Assembly (NCBI RefSeq): GCF_009905605.1
Contig: NZ_JAAAKZ010000018.1
Span: forward strand, 1 to 64,000
Reading direction: 5' to 3'
Source of the DNA: Runella sp. CRIBMP
GTDB lineage: Bacteria > Bacteroidota > Bacteroidia > Cytophagales > Spirosomataceae
Length of the DNA: 64,000 nucleotides
Program-made: the position numbers and the translations under genes
In this document: piece by piece, positions 55,393 to 64,000 of the stretch
Layout: every line of letters begins with the position of its first letter
Numbering within the stretch: position 1 is the stretch's first letter
Notes under the pieces: generated by a model
Told to the model about the DNA's origin: nothing
The model's database searches: none
Seen by the model: the letters and a program-made list of their open reading frames with translations, nothing else

Positions 55393-56040
55393 CTAATAAT
55401 ACCTAGAAATTCCTAAAGGGATACCAGTACTGATGGTGAAGGAGGTGAAGTCGGGGTTGAAAGGCGTAGTTACGATGTGCTCAATTTCTAATTTTATCTC
55501 ACCAATCACCATTCCAATTTTGGGGGCGGCGGTAAAAAATACTTCTTTGCCATGTCGGCGTAGGGAATATACCTGTTGGGTTATCAAGTCTTTGGCCTCC
55601 AATTTTCCAAAGTAGGAAGCACCCGTACTGAGGCCGATGTAAAAACGGGTTTTGGCAGGAGCCCCCCAGCTTCGATAGGCGGGTGTTAGAAAAATATCAG
55701 TAAAGAATAGGCCGTAGGAGGTAAATTTGGGCTGAATTATACTGTTGGACTCGGCATCTTCAAACTTTGGGCGGAAGATGCCTCCCAATTTTAAGCCCAT
55801 ATTAATTCGCTCATTTACAATGTAATAAGGCGAAGCGAAAATTTGCCAGCCAAGTCCTGCTTTGGTCAAAAATAGGGGTTTAGTACTGTACGCACTGCCC
55901 GCTTTCAAAAGTCCAGGACCCACGCCTACCGCAAGCCACAAACGGCGCTCATCCTGCTCGGTCGAGATGAAGCGTTGGGCCCACACATTTGATCCAATAA
56001 GAACTCCTAAAAGCAGACTTTGTAAAGCAAGTTTCATCAT
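55393..56040 (-). CDS. small outer-membrane beta-barrel protein, unknown
   Basis: The 215-residue product has a signal peptide (cleavage near V-W-A-Q) and alternating polar/aromatic strands with glycine turns (Y-Y-I-V-N-E-R-I-N-M-G-L-K-L-G). It ends S-R-Y-Y, typical of an eight-stranded OM barrel. No named family recognised. The longer frame begins with TTG at 56058; the ATG at 56040 (or 56037) is preferred. It is divergent from the CocE-type hydrolase. Confidence 0.65.
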   Translation of the reverse strand: MMKLALQSLLLGVLIGSNVWAQRFISTEQDERRLWLAVGVGPGLLKAGSAYSTKPLFLTKAGLGWQIFASPYYIVNERINMGLKLGGIFRPKFEDAESNSIIQPKFTSYGLFFTDIFLTPAYRSWGAPAKTRFYIGLSTGASYFGKLEAKDLITQQVYSLRRHGKEVFFTAAPKIGMVIGEIKLEIEHIVTTPFNPDFTSFTISTGIPLGISRYY

Positions 56041-56194
56041 TTTTGCTTGAGTAATCAAAATGCAATGGCAGTCATTAATAGCCTAGAATACTACTGTTTT
56101 TCTACTATCAAAAACCATGCTAATCCGTAACTGCCAACCATTTTTGCCGTAAAAATATCAATTTGGTGTCATTTTTGGCGTTTGAAGGTGAATT

Positions 56195-56224
56195 GGTTAG
56201 TTTTGAGGAGGTGTTAAACTAACC
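56195..56224 (+). promoter_or_regulatory. hairpin with GGAGG in its loop before the CocE-type gene
   Basis: Nine-base perfect arms GGTTAGTTT (56195-56203) and AAACTAACC (56216-56224) enclose a 12-nt loop TGAGGAGGTGTT. The loop carries a strong Shine-Dalgarno-like core, rare in this window. The 3' arm ends five bases before the ATG at 56230. It may be an RNA element affecting initiation or a DNA operator. Confidence 0.4.
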
Positions 56225-56229
56225 TTCGT

Positions 56230-58113
56230 ATGAAAAAACTATTCTTACTGATTTTTGTTGGGCTGTGTGTGGCAACCATGACAGCCTCTGCTCAAGAAGA
56301 TGTGCTAAAAAAACTACAGGCCATTGCCGTAGTTGATCAAAAAGTGATGATGCCCATGCGGGATGGTGTTCGCTTGGCAACGGATATTTTTCGGCCTAAA
56401 ACAGACAAGCCTGTTCCTGTGATTTTTTCTAGAACTCCTTATAATTTTAATTCGTGGGGAAACGGCGAACCAAGAAACGGAACCTATCAGCAGGCATTAG
56501 ATGCGGTTTCGCACGGGTATGCGTATGTAGTTCAGAATGAGCGCGGACGGTTTTTTTCGGAAGGGGAGTGGGATATTCTCGGAACACCCGTTACGGATGG
56601 CTACGATGCTTTTTCGTGGTTGACTAAGCAGGCTTGGTGCAACGGAAAAATCGGTACGCTGGGCTGCTCCTCTACCGCCGAATGGCAAATGGCCGTGGCT
56701 GCCCTCGACCACCCTTCTCATGCCGCAATGGTGCCGCAAGGATTTGGCGCGGGCGTTGGAAAAATAGGGGAGTTTTGGGAGCAAGGCAACTGGTACCGAG
56801 GCGGTGCGCAGCAGATGCTATTTACAGCGTGGCTCTATGGAACCCAAAACGACGCGATTCGCCCGCAGTTTCCCAAAAATGCCACGCAGGAGGAATTGGT
56901 ACGCGCTTCTCGCTATTTTGATTTAGCGACCGAAATGCCTCCCGTCGATTGGTCCAAGGGATTGCGTCATCTTCCGGTGCAGGATATTATCAAAAACGTG
57001 AATGGACAAAAAGGGGTCTATGATAAAATGATTGTCCGCAAACCCAATGACCCAGATTGGTTCAAAGGAGGATTGTACCATGACAATATGCCTTTTGGCG
57101 TGCCGAGTTTTTGGTTTGTGTCTTGGTACGATGTGTCGAGCGCACCCAATCTTGCGCTGTACAATCATGTTCGTAAAAACGCCACCGACCCGCAAGTGCG
57201 TGACAATCAATATCTGGTAATTGCACCTACGCTCCACTGCGCCTACAAACGCGCTACCGAAAACACCATCGTGGGTGAGCGTAGCATGGGCGATGCCCGC
57301 CTAAACTATGACGAGCAGATTTATGGGTGGTTTGATCTTTGGCTCAAGGGAGAAGCCAACGATTTTACAAAGAAAACACCTAAGGTTCAGTATTTTACGA
57401 TGGGGTCAAACAAGTGGCAGTCGTCAGATACGTGGCCGCCGGCCAACGTTGAAATGACCACTTATTATCTCATGAGCGGTGGTAAAGCCAACAGCCTCTA
57501 CGGCGATGGAAAACTCACGCTTTCAGCCCCGGCCAAAGAAGCTAAGCCAGATGTTTTTGCTTATGACCCTATGTTCCCCGTTCCTTCTTACGGTGGCAAT
57601 GTCTGCTGTACCGGTACGGCGGTGCAAGGAGGCTCGTTTGACCAGCATCAAATGGAAACGCGGCATGATATTTTAGTATATACAACCGACCCATTTAAAG
57701 ACGGGGCGGAGTTGTCGGGACCGATTGAAACGACGTTGTACGTAGGCTCGGATGCCAAAGACACCGATTTTACGGTAAAACTCATTGATGTTTACCCTGA
57801 TGGTCGGGCCTATAATCTGGATGAGACGATTTTGCGCGCTCGCTATCGTGAGGGGTTTGACAAAGAGGTATGGATGGAAAAAGGGAAAGTGTATAAACTT
57901 ACGCTGAGCCCGATGGTTACGTCCAATTATTTTGCACCAGGTCACAGCCTTAGGGTAGAAATATCGAGCAGTAATTTCCCTCGGTTTGACCGAAATCTCA
58001 ATACAGGAGGGAAAAATTTTGATGAAAAAACGGGTGTTGTTGCCAATAACCAAATTTTTCATTCTGCGGCGTATCCATCGGCGATTCGGGTGCCGTTGGT
58101 GAAAGGGAAATAA
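56230..58113 (+). CDS. secreted CocE/NonD-type hydrolase
   Basis: The 627-residue product has a signal peptide (to about A-S-A-Q, residue 22). Its X-Pro dipeptidyl-peptidase/CocE (S15) alpha/beta hydrolase domain begins [12 protein letters not shown] near 43-54, with the nucleophile region [11 protein letters not shown] near 144. The C-terminal jelly-roll (about 430-620) has [16 protein letters not shown]. Family members cut esters or amides, including beta-lactam acyl groups and N-terminal dipeptides. Substrate unknown; it could act with the SusCD D / amidohydrolase region. Confidence 0.88.
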   Translation: MKKLFLLIFVGLCVATMTASAQEDVLKKLQAIAVVDQKVMMPMRDGVRLATDIFRPKTDKPVPVIFSRTPYNFNSWGNGEPRNGTYQQALDAVSHGYAYVVQNERGRFFSEGEWDILGTPVTDGYDAFSWLTKQAWCNGKIGTLGCSSTAEWQMAVAALDHPSHAAMVPQGFGAGVGKIGEFWEQGNWYRGGAQQMLFTAWLYGTQNDAIRPQFPKNATQEELVRASRYFDLATEMPPVDWSKGLRHLPVQDIIKNVNGQKGVYDKMIVRKPNDPDWFKGGLYHDNMPFGVPSFWFVSWYDVSSAPNLALYNHVRKNATDPQVRDNQYLVIAPTLHCAYKRATENTIVGERSMGDARLNYDEQIYGWFDLWLKGEANDFTKKTPKVQYFTMGSNKWQSSDTWPPANVEMTTYYLMSGGKANSLYGDGKLTLSAPAKEAKPDVFAYDPMFPVPSYGGNVCCTGTAVQGGSFDQHQMETRHDILVYTTDPFKDGAELSGPIETTLYVGSDAKDTDFTVKLIDVYPDGRAYNLDETILRARYREGFDKEVWMEKGKVYKLTLSPMVTSNYFAPGHSLRVEISSSNFPRFDRNLNTGGKNFDEKTGVVANNQIFHSAAYPSAIRVPLVKGK

Positions 58114-58281
58114 AAAGTGCCGGTGGTATGAAAAGATATTAACCTCTTGCCTTCCCATTTTCTAAATGTGAAGGTATCAACCAGCCTTTCGTCCAATACT
58201 TTAGAATAAAAAACGTTACTTTTAAGGCGATAATAGCGAACAAATTATTATGTCTTGCCCTAACTCAATTTCAATTGCTGC

Positions 58282-59847
58282 GTGAAAAAACACCTTGCCT
58301 GGCTTTGTCTGTTGCTTTTTTTAGGTTTGGAAGGCTGTAAAACTGCCCAAAAACCACGCGCCGGTTTCCGCGACTTTGGCCCCATGGGTTTACGCCGAGA
58401 AATGCGGGCCGTTTGGATCGCCACCGTCGATAATATTGACTGGCCCAGCCGCAAGAATCTTTCTCCCGAAGACCAACGCGAGGAATTTATCCGCATTTTA
58501 GACACGCACAAGCGTACGGGCATTAATGCGGTATTTGTTCAAGTACGTGCCGCCGCCGACGCGTTTTATGCCAAAAGTGAAGAGCCTTGGTCGGAATGGC
58601 TCACGGGCAAACAAGGCCGAGCACCCGAGCCATTTTATGACCCGATGGAGTTTATGATTGAGGAATGTCACCGACGGGGGATGGAGTTTCACGCTTGGCT
58701 CAATCTCAATCGGGTATCGCACCGCGTAAGCAAAAGTATTTCCAACGACAATATCGGTCGGCAGCATCCTGAGTGGGTTTTTGAGTATGATGGTTATAAA
58801 CTGTTCAATTTTGGCCTGCCCGAAGTGCGGGAGTATATTACGGGTATTACCACCAATATTGTTAAAAACTACGATGTCGACGGGATTCATTTTGACGATT
58901 ATTTTTATCCTTATACCGTTACGGGACAGACCCTAAAAGACGAAGAAGCCTTCCGACAATACGGTGCCCGATTTAGAAGCAAAGACGATTGGCGGCGCGA
59001 TAATATCGACAAACTCATCAAACAAATCAGCGATGCCATCATTGCCGAAAAACCGTACGTAAAATTCGGTGTCAGCCCTTTTGGGGTATGGCGAAATCGG
59101 AAAGATGACCCCACAGGCTCGGCTACGGAAGGTGGCCAAACATCGTACGATAACCTGTATGCCGACACCAAAAAATGGATGAAGGCGGGATGGGTTGATT
59201 ATATGGTGCCGCAAATTTATTTTTCTACAAAACACGATAAAGTCCCTTTTAAAATCCTGACTTCATGGTGGTTGAAGCATACCTACGGACGTCACCTGTA
59301 CATCGGACAAGGCGCGTATAAAGTAGGGGTACAAGAGAAAGACAGGGCCTGGACCAATGCTTCTGAATTCTCCAACCAAATGCGGTTTGTCCGGCTTAAT
59401 CCCGAAATTACGGGAAGTGTATTTTTTAGCTCTAAATCTTTGATTAACAATAAATTGGGGCACGCAGATTCGTTGCGTACCAACTTCTATAAAGAGCCTG
59501 CTTTTCCACCTACGATGCCGTGGAAAGACCGAGTGGCGCCGCAAACACCCAGTAACTTGCAGGTATCCGACACCCGTAACGGGGTAGAACTACGCTGGAA
59601 TGCACCAGAGCCCGCCCGTGATGGCGACAAAGCTCATTATTACGCCGTTTATCGCTATTCTGACAACGAAAAACCAAGGCTATTGGCGGCCTGTTATGAA
59701 GGCCAGACCCGTGCGCTTGACCGCACTGCTCTCCGTAATCGGCGTTATACGTATGCCATAACGGCCCTCGACCGCCTGCATAATGAAAGCGAAGCCGTAC
59801 TTGCCAGCATCATGGTGCGGTCGACTGTTCGCGCTTCCAAAAAATAA
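58282..59847 (+). CDS. GH10-like (GHL10) lipoprotein with fibronectin type III tail
   Basis: The 521-residue product has a lipobox G-L-E-G-C19 and the GHL10/DUF187 domain at about 35-390 (R-E-M-R-A-V-W-I-A-T-V-D-N-I-D-W-P-S; G-I-H-F-D-D-Y-F-Y-P; G-V-S-P-F-G-V-W). A fibronectin type III module follows at about 420-510. Members act on glycans of the envelope or environment; the E. coli relative YngK/DigH cleaves denuded peptidoglycan strands. It starts with GTG at 58282, since no ATG in frame precedes the signal peptide. A short frame (58250-58285) overlaps this start. Confidence 0.88.
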   Translation: MKKHLAWLCLLLFLGLEGCKTAQKPRAGFRDFGPMGLRREMRAVWIATVDNIDWPSRKNLSPEDQREEFIRILDTHKRTGINAVFVQVRAAADAFYAKSEEPWSEWLTGKQGRAPEPFYDPMEFMIEECHRRGMEFHAWLNLNRVSHRVSKSISNDNIGRQHPEWVFEYDGYKLFNFGLPEVREYITGITTNIVKNYDVDGIHFDDYFYPYTVTGQTLKDEEAFRQYGARFRSKDDWRRDNIDKLIKQISDAIIAEKPYVKFGVSPFGVWRNRKDDPTGSATEGGQTSYDNLYADTKKWMKAGWVDYMVPQIYFSTKHDKVPFKILTSWWLKHTYGRHLYIGQGAYKVGVQEKDRAWTNASEFSNQMRFVRLNPEITGSVFFSSKSLINNKLGHADSLRTNFYKEPAFPPTMPWKDRVAPQTPSNLQVSDTRNGVELRWNAPEPARDGDKAHYYAVYRYSDNEKPRLLAACYEGQTRALDRTALRNRRYTYAITALDRLHNESEAVLASIMVRSTVRASKK

Positions 59848-59910
59848 TTTTCGGATACTTTCCAACCTTCTTCCTGTTTCGTTACCCATTGTATCGAAAA
59901 CCAAACAGCC

Positions 59911-60438
59911 GTGCCCTTGTCAGTCGATGTAACCGAAGCGCAACTTGTTGAAAGATGTCTCTGCCGAGACCGCCAAGCCCAACGCCTGTTGTTTGAGCGG
60001 TACAAACGAGCTATGTATACCAAGGCCTTTCGGATTCTGAACGACGCTGACCACGCCCATGATGTGTTGCAGGATGCGTTTGTGGAAGTTTTTCGAGATT
60101 TGCCCCGTTTTCGATTTGAAAGCACGTTGGGTGCTTGGATTAAGACGATTGTTCTGCATCATGCACTGCGCAGGCTGAAAGCGGAACGTCGTTGGGAAAC
60201 TCTCGACGAACAACGCCACGACCACCCGATTGAGCCGCCCGATCATTTTACTGCCGAAGAGTTGGAGACGGCCATCCGAAGGTTGCCCGATGGATGCCGC
60301 GCCGTATTTCTACTGGCCGAAGTGGAAGGGTACCGACACAACGAGATTGCGGAGCTGCTTGGTATCAGCGAAGGAACAGCAAAGTCGCAACTGAACTATG
60401 CAAAAAAGAAATTGAGAACTTGGCTGACAAGACATTAG
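59911..60438 (+). CDS. ECF-type RNA polymerase sigma factor
   Basis: The 175-residue sigma-70 family protein has region 2 at about 10-75 (F-R-I-L-N-D-A-D-H-A-H-D-V-L-Q-D-A-F) and region 4 at about 120-172 (R-L-P-D-G-C-R-A-V-F-L-L then H-N-E-I-A-E-L-L-G-I-S-E-G-T-A-K-S-Q-L). It starts with GTG. It is followed after 33 nt by an anti-sigma-like membrane protein and three exported proteins on the same strand, so it probably controls this envelope unit. It is not next to FecR or a SusC, unlike most Bacteroidota ECF factors. Confidence 0.93.
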   Translation: MPLSVDVTEAQLVERCLCRDRQAQRLLFERYKRAMYTKAFRILNDADHAHDVLQDAFVEVFRDLPRFRFESTLGAWIKTIVLHHALRRLKAERRWETLDEQRHDHPIEPPDHFTAEELETAIRRLPDGCRAVFLLAEVEGYRHNEIAELLGISEGTAKSQLNYAKKKLRTWLTRH

Positions 60439-60471
60439 AATTACTGTATAAAATTACCTGCTTTTGAAAAA

Positions 60472-61059
60472 ATGAAAACCTGGAAAGAAGCCGTAAGTCA
60501 ATTGGATGAGGTCGAGCCACGCGCAACTGCTTGGGAAGAGCTATCGGCAAGGTTGGCGTTTGAAGACCAACTTGTTGAGCAGGTAAATAGCCTTCTTGAG
60601 CTAGAACCTAACGATGATTTATGGGGTCGGATTGAACCCCAACTCGACGTTGTGAAGCCGTTATGGTATCAACGTTGGCCCTCGTGGGCGGCAGCTGCTG
60701 CTGTGATTTTTACGGTCGGTTTGGGCATTTGGTGGAATGGGCAACCGACACAAAAAGTCACCATTGCTTACAGCACTGAGTTAGTGGCTGATTGGGAATC
60801 TACCGATGTAGAAATAAACCAACCTAGAGAAGTAGAGGCGTTTATTGCAGAAAGCTGTCAACGGAAGTCCGCTATCTGTACTACGCCCGACTTTCGGGAT
60901 TTAAAAGGGGAATTGCAGGAATTGAATTCGCAGAAAGCGCGTATTGAGCATGAAATTAAAATGTTTGGGGAGCAGCCTGATTTGGTAAAGGCGCAAATCA
61001 AAATTGAAAATCAACGGGCGGAGATTACCAAAGAGTTAGTGCAAAAGTTAATGATTTAA
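60472..61059 (+). CDS. one-TM anti-sigma-factor-like protein
   Basis: The 195-residue product has a cytoplasmic helical N-terminus (about 1-65), one membrane segment (about 71-87, W-A-A-A-A-A-V-I-F-T-V-G-L-G-I-W-W) and a periplasmic tail ending in a heptad-like coiled coil (about 145-195). The N-terminus holds two similar helical units, V-E-P-R-A-T-A-W-E-E-L and L-E-P-N-D-D-L-W-G-R-I, suggesting duplication. No zinc anti-sigma motif is seen. Position right after the sigma gene supports an anti-sigma role; this is inference. Confidence 0.7.
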   Translation: MKTWKEAVSQLDEVEPRATAWEELSARLAFEDQLVEQVNSLLELEPNDDLWGRIEPQLDVVKPLWYQRWPSWAAAAAVIFTVGLGIWWNGQPTQKVTIAYSTELVADWESTDVEINQPREVEAFIAESCQRKSAICTTPDFRDLKGELQELNSQKARIEHEIKMFGEQPDLVKAQIKIENQRAEITKELVQKLMI

Positions 61060-61070
61060 CCTGAATTGTT

Positions 61071-62012
61071 ATGAAACAGCTACGGAAATATGCCCCGCGA
61101 CTAAGCATAAAATTTTACATAATTATTCCCTTGATTTCAGTTGTTTTGGGTGCGGTACATGCCCAAACTAAAATTCAGGTCGTAAGCAAAACCATTGAAA
61201 AAGAAATAGATTATCGAGAAGGTATGAGCCTGAACATCAGTGCCCAAAAAGCCGATGTGCGCGTTATGGGCTGGAACCGTCCGGTGGTAAGCTTCAAATT
61301 GCGTCTGGTTGCAAAACATCCTGAACGAAAAGTGGCCGAAAAAGAGCTCGTTTTTATGCTTTATACCATCAAAACAAACCTGCAATTTGAAGCCGAAAAT
61401 CGGTTTAAGGTGCCACAGTCGTACGGTGAAGTGGAAAGCAATCTGAAGGCGTATTACGAAGTGTTTGTGCCTTTTCGGTGCCCGGTAATCATTACAAATA
61501 CTTTTGGAGAAACATTTACGGCACAGTTGCAGGCTTCACTGAAAGTGTCCTCAGAATTTGGGAAAATAACGCTTGAAAATCTGGCAGGCCGGCTAGACAT
61601 AGAAAGTCATTATGCAGATATAGAGGGCGATAAACTCAATGTAACGCTGAACGGACGCCTCGAAAATGCCAATGTGAATTTAATTGATTTAGGAGGAAAT
61701 GGGCAGCTTCAAAGCAAATACGGCAAGCTGCGTATTGTGCCAAACAACGACCTCAATCACCTCAAAATCAATGCTGCCCGCACCGAGGTTGTGGTTGAGC
61801 CTCGCAGCATGGACGACTTTACGTTTGATGTCGAAACTGTATTTTCTAAAATCAATGTCCCCAATACTCATCAAGACCGATTGAAAAAAATACTTAACAA
61901 ATATGTTTTTGATTTTCAGGCCAAAAACCGACGTGGTACGATTGTGATTCGCAACAGTTACAGCCCGATTTTGATTGAACCTACGCGCAACGCCGCCGCC
62001 AAACGTGACTGA
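61071..62012 (+). CDS. exported DUF4097-like beta-repeat protein
   Basis: The 313-residue product has a signal segment (about 16-32, ending V-H-A-Q) and a chain rich in short beta strands with repeated turn motifs (S-H-Y-A-D-I-E-G-D and S-K-Y-G-K-L). These resemble DUF4097-type adhesin-like beta-helix proteins. It follows the anti-sigma-like gene by 11 nt. Probably periplasmic or surface exposed. No catalytic residues recognised; it may sense or scaffold envelope damage within this sigma unit. Confidence 0.65.
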   Translation: MKQLRKYAPRLSIKFYIIIPLISVVLGAVHAQTKIQVVSKTIEKEIDYREGMSLNISAQKADVRVMGWNRPVVSFKLRLVAKHPERKVAEKELVFMLYTIKTNLQFEAENRFKVPQSYGEVESNLKAYYEVFVPFRCPVIITNTFGETFTAQLQASLKVSSEFGKITLENLAGRLDIESHYADIEGDKLNVTLNGRLENANVNLIDLGGNGQLQSKYGKLRIVPNNDLNHLKINAARTEVVVEPRSMDDFTFDVETVFSKINVPNTHQDRLKKILNKYVFDFQAKNRRGTIVIRNSYSPILIEPTRNAAAKRD

Positions 62013-62042
62013 TACACCCCAAAACAGCTACTTATTTATCCC

Positions 62043-62795
62043 ATGAAAACTACATTATTTTACTTCTTAACAGTCCTGTTTCCCCTTCTGAGTTGGGCGC
62101 AGCAAAAAGATTCGGTGCGGGTCGAGTATGCCGAAGAAAGCATTGAGCAATCCGATTTTAAGAAGAAAGAAGCTTTTCGGTATTTGACGCACGCCAACAT
62201 TGAGGAAAAAACACTGATTAAAATCGGCATTTTACCAACGTTCGGTTTTTCTAAACGAATCGGTTTTACGGGCGTTGGCTACGGAGAACTAAGTATTGAA
62301 CACAAGCTCAAACCACAGTGGTCGGTCATGGGTGGTATTAACCAAATTTATCGACGTAATCATCCCTATTCGTACGGCTATTATGCGGGGTTGATGCTGG
62401 GGACGAGATACTATTATTCCATCAAAAAACGAATGGCCTTGGGAAAAAGCGCTAATAATTTCTCCAATAATTACCTTCAACTTCAGGTGGAAAAACCGCT
62501 GTACGGGTATCAGCATCTTCAGGGGCTTATCACTGGCGGCGGAAATCAGGGCGAGTATGTAAAGCCTAATGGTATTCCGCAAATTACAGAAGGGATGCCT
62601 TCGTTTGTTCGTTTTCGGCTGGGCTGGGGCATTCAGCGGCGGCTCGGTAAGTGGGGATACTTTGATGCGGGTGCTGGCGTAACAACTACTCTGCCAAGCG
62701 GACATTGGCACCTCAACTGGTTTACCAAAGACCCCGAAAGTTCTTTTTCAGGCATTGCTCCTTACATCAACTTCAGAATTGGAATCGGATTATGA
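62043..62795 (+). CDS. exported OM-barrel-like protein, unknown
   Basis: The 250-residue product has a signal peptide (cleavage near W-A-Q-Q), a charged segment at about 25-55 and then glycine/tyrosine-rich alternating strands ending R-I-G-I-G-L, suggesting a small outer-membrane barrel. It starts 30 nt after the DUF4097-like gene. Its stop overlaps the next start (ATGA at 62792-62795), so the two barrels are translationally coupled. No family recognised. Confidence 0.68.
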   Translation: MKTTLFYFLTVLFPLLSWAQQKDSVRVEYAEESIEQSDFKKKEAFRYLTHANIEEKTLIKIGILPTFGFSKRIGFTGVGYGELSIEHKLKPQWSVMGGINQIYRRNHPYSYGYYAGLMLGTRYYYSIKKRMALGKSANNFSNNYLQLQVEKPLYGYQHLQGLITGGGNQGEYVKPNGIPQITEGMPSFVRFRLGWGIQRRLGKWGYFDAGAGVTTTLPSGHWHLNWFTKDPESSFSGIAPYINFRIGIGL

Positions 62796-63514
62796 AAACA
62801 AAATACACCCTTAGTACTTTCAGTTTTTTGTGTTTGAGCCTGCTTATGAGCGCAAACGCGCAGGAAAAATGGAGCATAGGGCTCGAAGCCTTGGCCCGCG
62901 ACGAAGGCGTTCAGGTTGAAGGTTTTCCTACGCACTCTAGTGTTACCAAAATGCCGATGGTGGGCCTGAGATTAGGTTATGAAGTGAGTCCCGGCCTGCA
63001 TCTGGAAACGGGTTTCTTTTTTACACGTTCGGTTGCTGTTTTTCGGGTGTGGCCCAGCGCTTATCGGAACAGCGTATTTTCCTCCCTGCAAAATTTTGTC
63101 ATTCCAGTTGGGCTACGCTACGATTTCTTCAGTCGAGGAAGGTTTACTTTTTCGGCTCGTGGTGCAATAGTGTATAGGCATTTGGAAAAGCCCGTTGTGT
63201 TTCGATTTGATAACGCCACCAATTCTATTGTTAACGGAAATCAATATTCAACGCAGGAAGGCGATTATTTCTATGAGGTGACTTTCAGACAATTACGTAA
63301 GCATCAGTTGTCGTTGCAGGGAGGATTGGATGCATCGTTCAGAGTTTCAAAGCATTTTGAGGCCGCGTTACAGGCCAATTATACACAGGGACTCGGTCGG
63401 TTTTATGAAACCAATGTGCGCTACAGAAAAGGGCAGGAGCCTTTTCAAACTACCCAAAATTACACCAATGGTAGCGGATGGAAAGCGGGCTTAAGCCTTA
63501 GGTTTCGTTTTTAA
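62792..63514 (+). CDS. outer-membrane beta-barrel protein, unknown
   Basis: The 240-residue product has a signal peptide (to about A-N-A-Q). The chain is barrel-like with L-R-L-G-Y-E, L-E-T-G-F-F-F and a terminal S-L-R-F-R-F that fits OM insertion (PorT/OMP_b-brl type). ATG 62792 is chosen because it overlaps the previous stop and gives a proper signal peptide; a longer upstream frame does not. It is the last gene of the sigma-factor unit and converges on the SAM adenosyltransferase gene. Confidence 0.72.
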   Translation: MKTKYTLSTFSFLCLSLLMSANAQEKWSIGLEALARDEGVQVEGFPTHSSVTKMPMVGLRLGYEVSPGLHLETGFFFTRSVAVFRVWPSAYRNSVFSSLQNFVIPVGLRYDFFSRGRFTFSARGAIVYRHLEKPVVFRFDNATNSIVNGNQYSTQEGDYFYEVTFRQLRKHQLSLQGGLDASFRVSKHFEAALQANYTQGLGRFYETNVRYRKGQEPFQTTQNYTNGSGWKAGLSLRFRF

Positions 63515-63517
63515 GTC

Positions 63518-64000
63518 TCACCTCTCGACCTTTACTTTCCATTCCGGGCCGCTTTTTACGCCGTATTTCGATGAAAAATCACCCATGTTTAGGGCAAATG
63601 AGAGGTTCATCAGGCTGTTAAGATAAGCCACTGGTTGCCCTTCGGGTACTTCGCCGAAGGTATTGGCAAAAGGCATTTCTCCATTAAAAATGAGTTTGTC
63701 ATTTTGCCACACCGTTATCTTTACTTTTTGTCCTGCGGCGATATTCAGTTTTTTAAATAAATCGGCGGAAATATTGGTCCAGATATTGCCGTATTGAACG
63801 TCTAAAATTGGAATATTTCCCACAATGGTGTTGCCCTCAAGAACGGGTTTTTGAAATGGGATTTTCACCACTTCGTTGGGAAGTCGCTTCCCGACTTGCG
63901 CTAAGGTAATCACTCCCGCTGCCAACCGCGCCGCCGTGTAAGCGTAAACATCACGCCCGTGAAAGGTATAGGAAGACTGTGAGTTGCGGCGACGATTGAG
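63518..64000 (-). CDS. SAM hydroxide adenosyltransferase, 5' part outside window
   Basis: The frame is open from the stop at 63518 to the window edge (160 codons visible), so the start is missing. The C-terminal part matches the SAM-dependent hydroxide adenosyltransferase / chlorinase-fluorinase family (DUF62). It has T-F-H-G-R-D-V-Y-A-Y-T-A-A-R-L-A-A-G just inside the edge and the C-terminal beta-barrel with V-Q-Y-G-N-I-W-T-N-I. Most family members hydrolyse SAM to adenosine and methionine. It is convergent with the OM barrel gene, three bases apart. Confidence 0.88.
   Translation of the reverse strand, partial: LNRRRNSQSSYTFHGRDVYAYTAARLAAGVITLAQVGKRLPNEVVKIPFQKPVLEGNTIVGNIPILDVQYGNIWTNISADLFKKLNIAAGQKVKITVWQNDKLIFNGEMPFANTFGEVPEGQPVAYLNSLMNLSFALNMGDFSSKYGVKSGPEWKVKVER

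Noticed and set aside
58250-58285. 11-codon upstream frame overlapping the GTG start of the GHL10 gene
   Set aside because: A leader peptide is possible, but the frame is too short and has no regulatory codons or attenuator hairpin to support it.
63518-63925. short gene starting at 63925
   Set aside because: The start there would be TTG and the family-defining T-F-H-G-R-D motif lies upstream in frame, so this is a gene truncated by the window edge.

Overview
The window looks like a chromosomal segment of a member of the Bacteroidota, most likely a pigmented aerobic Cytophagales bacterium (Runella/Spirosoma-like; this placement is inference from gene content). The grounds are four SusC/SusD outer-membrane pairs, a GLPGLI protein beside a large TonB-receptor-like barrel, a two-gene carotenoid cluster, many short secreted lipoproteins and OM barrels, almost no Shine-Dalgarno signals, and promoter-like TTTG / TAnnTTTG pairs (clearest before rpsL and before the sugar dehydrogenase gene). 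No rRNA, tRNA, CRISPR array, prophage or intact insertion sequence was seen.

Layout. 1-4916 (minus): a likely operon of a TonB-receptor-like barrel, a GLPGLI protein and a GH5-like secreted glycosidase candidate. 5121-6277: rpsL-rpsG with its own promoter and terminator, not followed by fusA. 6306-6471: a palindromic MITE-like element. 6473-7691: periplasmic rhodanese and TSUP permease. 7766-12762 (minus): a tight nitrite-assimilation unit, nirB-nirD-sensor kinase-response regulator, in which the kinase has a NarX/PilJ-like sensor motif. Divergent from it is the siroheme gene cobA/sumT, followed by a secreted esterase. 15162-18525: a trans-sulfuration PLP enzyme and an OmpR-type two-component pair.

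18795-25022 (plus): a four-gene block of a PQQ-type sugar dehydrogenase/PKD/cytochrome c fusion, a Tat-exported sugar isomerase-like protein, and two unrecognised envelope proteins with overlapping stop/start. It is followed by a convergent Nudix-like regulator (NrtR/AraR type) with a strong palindrome upstream; part of that palindrome recurs in the dehydrogenase promoter. 26636-54978 carries four SusCD pairs in alternating orientation (A plus, B minus, C plus, D minus), with an ASPIC/UnbV repeat lipoprotein after A, a small WxPG-repeat lipoprotein and crtB-crtI between C and D, and an amidohydrolase beside D. None of the pairs has an adjacent polysaccharide-degrading enzyme set, so they are not classical PULs.

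55393-64000: an OM barrel, a CocE-type hydrolase, a GH10-like (GHL10) lipoprotein, then a compact five-gene unit of ECF sigma factor, one-TM anti-sigma-like protein, DUF4097-like exported protein and two OM barrels. It ends against a SAM hydroxide adenosyltransferase gene cut by the window edge. The sigma-factor unit is the best candidate for an undescribed envelope-response system; the nirBD-NarX-like unit and the Nudix operator link are the best regulatory leads.
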